Assembly: GCA_003149345.1 (NCBI GenBank)
Contig: QFWI01000008.1
Location: forward strand, 930,001 to 994,000
DNA from: Vampirovibrio chlorellavorus
GTDB lineage: Bacteria > Cyanobacteriota > Vampirovibrionia > Vampirovibrionales > Vampirovibrionaceae
Length of the DNA: 64,000 nt
Direction: 5' to 3'
Shown piece after piece: positions 63,678 through 64,000 of the stretch. The notes below the pieces were generated by a model. It worked only from the letters and a program-made list of their open reading frames with translations. It ran no database searches and was not told where the DNA came from. Both the position numbers and the translations under genes were made by a program. Each line of letters starts with the position of its first letter. Position 1 is the stretch's first letter.

Positions 63678-64000
63678 ATGTCACAGTCCGCAACGCCTTC
63701 CTTTGACTTTAAAACCGCTCTGGAACGCTTACCGGATCAACCCGGTGTGTATCGCATGTTTGGGTCGGATGGCACACTGCTGTACGTGGGCAAGGCCAAG
63801 AATCTTAAAAATCGGGTCAAAAGCTATTTTCAGAACCCCGCCGGTCTGGCCCCCAAGGTTGCTGTGCTAATGCAACAGGTGGCCCGCTTCGATTATATTC
63901 TGACCGACACGGAGATTGAGGCGCTCATTTTAGAGTACAACCTCATCAAGCAGCACCGGCCCAAGTACAATATTTTGCTCCGAGACGACAAGAAGTTTCC
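63678..64000 (+). CDS. uvrC: UvrABC excinuclease subunit C (5' part)
   Basis: About 107 codons before the window ends. MSQSATPSFDFKTALERLPD then QPGVYRMFGSDGTLLYVGKA shows the GIY-YIG nuclease domain in its usual UvrC form (GVY and YVG, with KNLKNRVKSYF after). TEIEALILEYNLIKQHRPKY is the conserved stretch that follows. It makes the incisions on both sides of a lesion bound by UvrB. The rest lies outside the window. Confidence 0.95.
   Translation, partial: MSQSATPSFDFKTALERLPDQPGVYRMFGSDGTLLYVGKAKNLKNRVKSYFQNPAGLAPKVAVLMQQVARFDYILTDTEIEALILEYNLIKQHRPKYNILLRDDKKF

Overview
The window (about 50-55% GC by eye, gene-dense on both strands, no rRNA or tRNA gene found) looks like a chromosomal segment of a non-photosynthetic relative of cyanobacteria, most probably a Vampirovibrionia/Melainabacteria member such as a Vampirovibrio relative. 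This lineage call is inferred from gene content: the order rplQ-truA-rplM-rpsI, a Ski2-like RNA helicase of the cyanobacterial/chloroplast kind, a CHASE2-adenylate cyclase, an RlpA-type protein, many small lineage-restricted EF-hand and low-complexity proteins, and no photosynthesis genes.

Layout. 1-8.9 kb (mostly minus strand): a polytopic membrane glycosyltransferase-like protein, a secreted protein, an esterase, a DEAD-box helicase, a hidden 54-residue gene, a Ski2-like helicase and purine nucleoside phosphorylase. 9-13 kb: a divergent pyrimidine/thymidine phosphorylase, an XRE regulator and two tandem metallophosphoesterases. 13-23 kb: a long ribosomal/expression operon that begins abruptly at rpsE and runs to rpsI, then an intrinsic terminator. 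23-30 kb: PlsC-like acyltransferase with a small membrane protein, an amidohydrolase overlapping a second membrane glycosyltransferase-like gene that carries an in-frame mini-transposon, and a TPR protein. 30-36 kb: uvrA, a membrane protein, prfC. 36-42 kb: a second copy of the mini-transposon, a zinc-ribbon protein, a ComF-like PRTase, an EF-hand protein, feoAB with a Fur-like box, and small proteins. 42-54 kb: valS, a LysM protein, an EF-hand protein, a CDF transporter, an RlpA-like protein, gltX, purQ and a purC-purS fusion. 54-64 kb: a GerMN lipoprotein, ubiD, a pilin-like protein, a formyltransferase, a hydrolase, an ankyrin protein, the CHASE2-cyclase, and the start of uvrC.

How the genes fit together: most of the window is core information processing (ribosome, RNA polymerase alpha, aminoacyl-tRNA synthetases, RF3, UvrA/UvrC), nucleotide metabolism (adk, nucleoside phosphorylases, purC/S/Q) and envelope/iron functions. 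No CRISPR array, prophage or large mobile island is visible. The main unusual points are a pair of nearly identical MITE-like elements (one adding 48 codons in frame to a gene), a purC-purS fusion, an adenylate kinase with a degenerate P-loop, a UvrA lacking one cysteine pair, several genes of 26-54 codons with good translation or promoter signals, and a few structured non-coding gaps.
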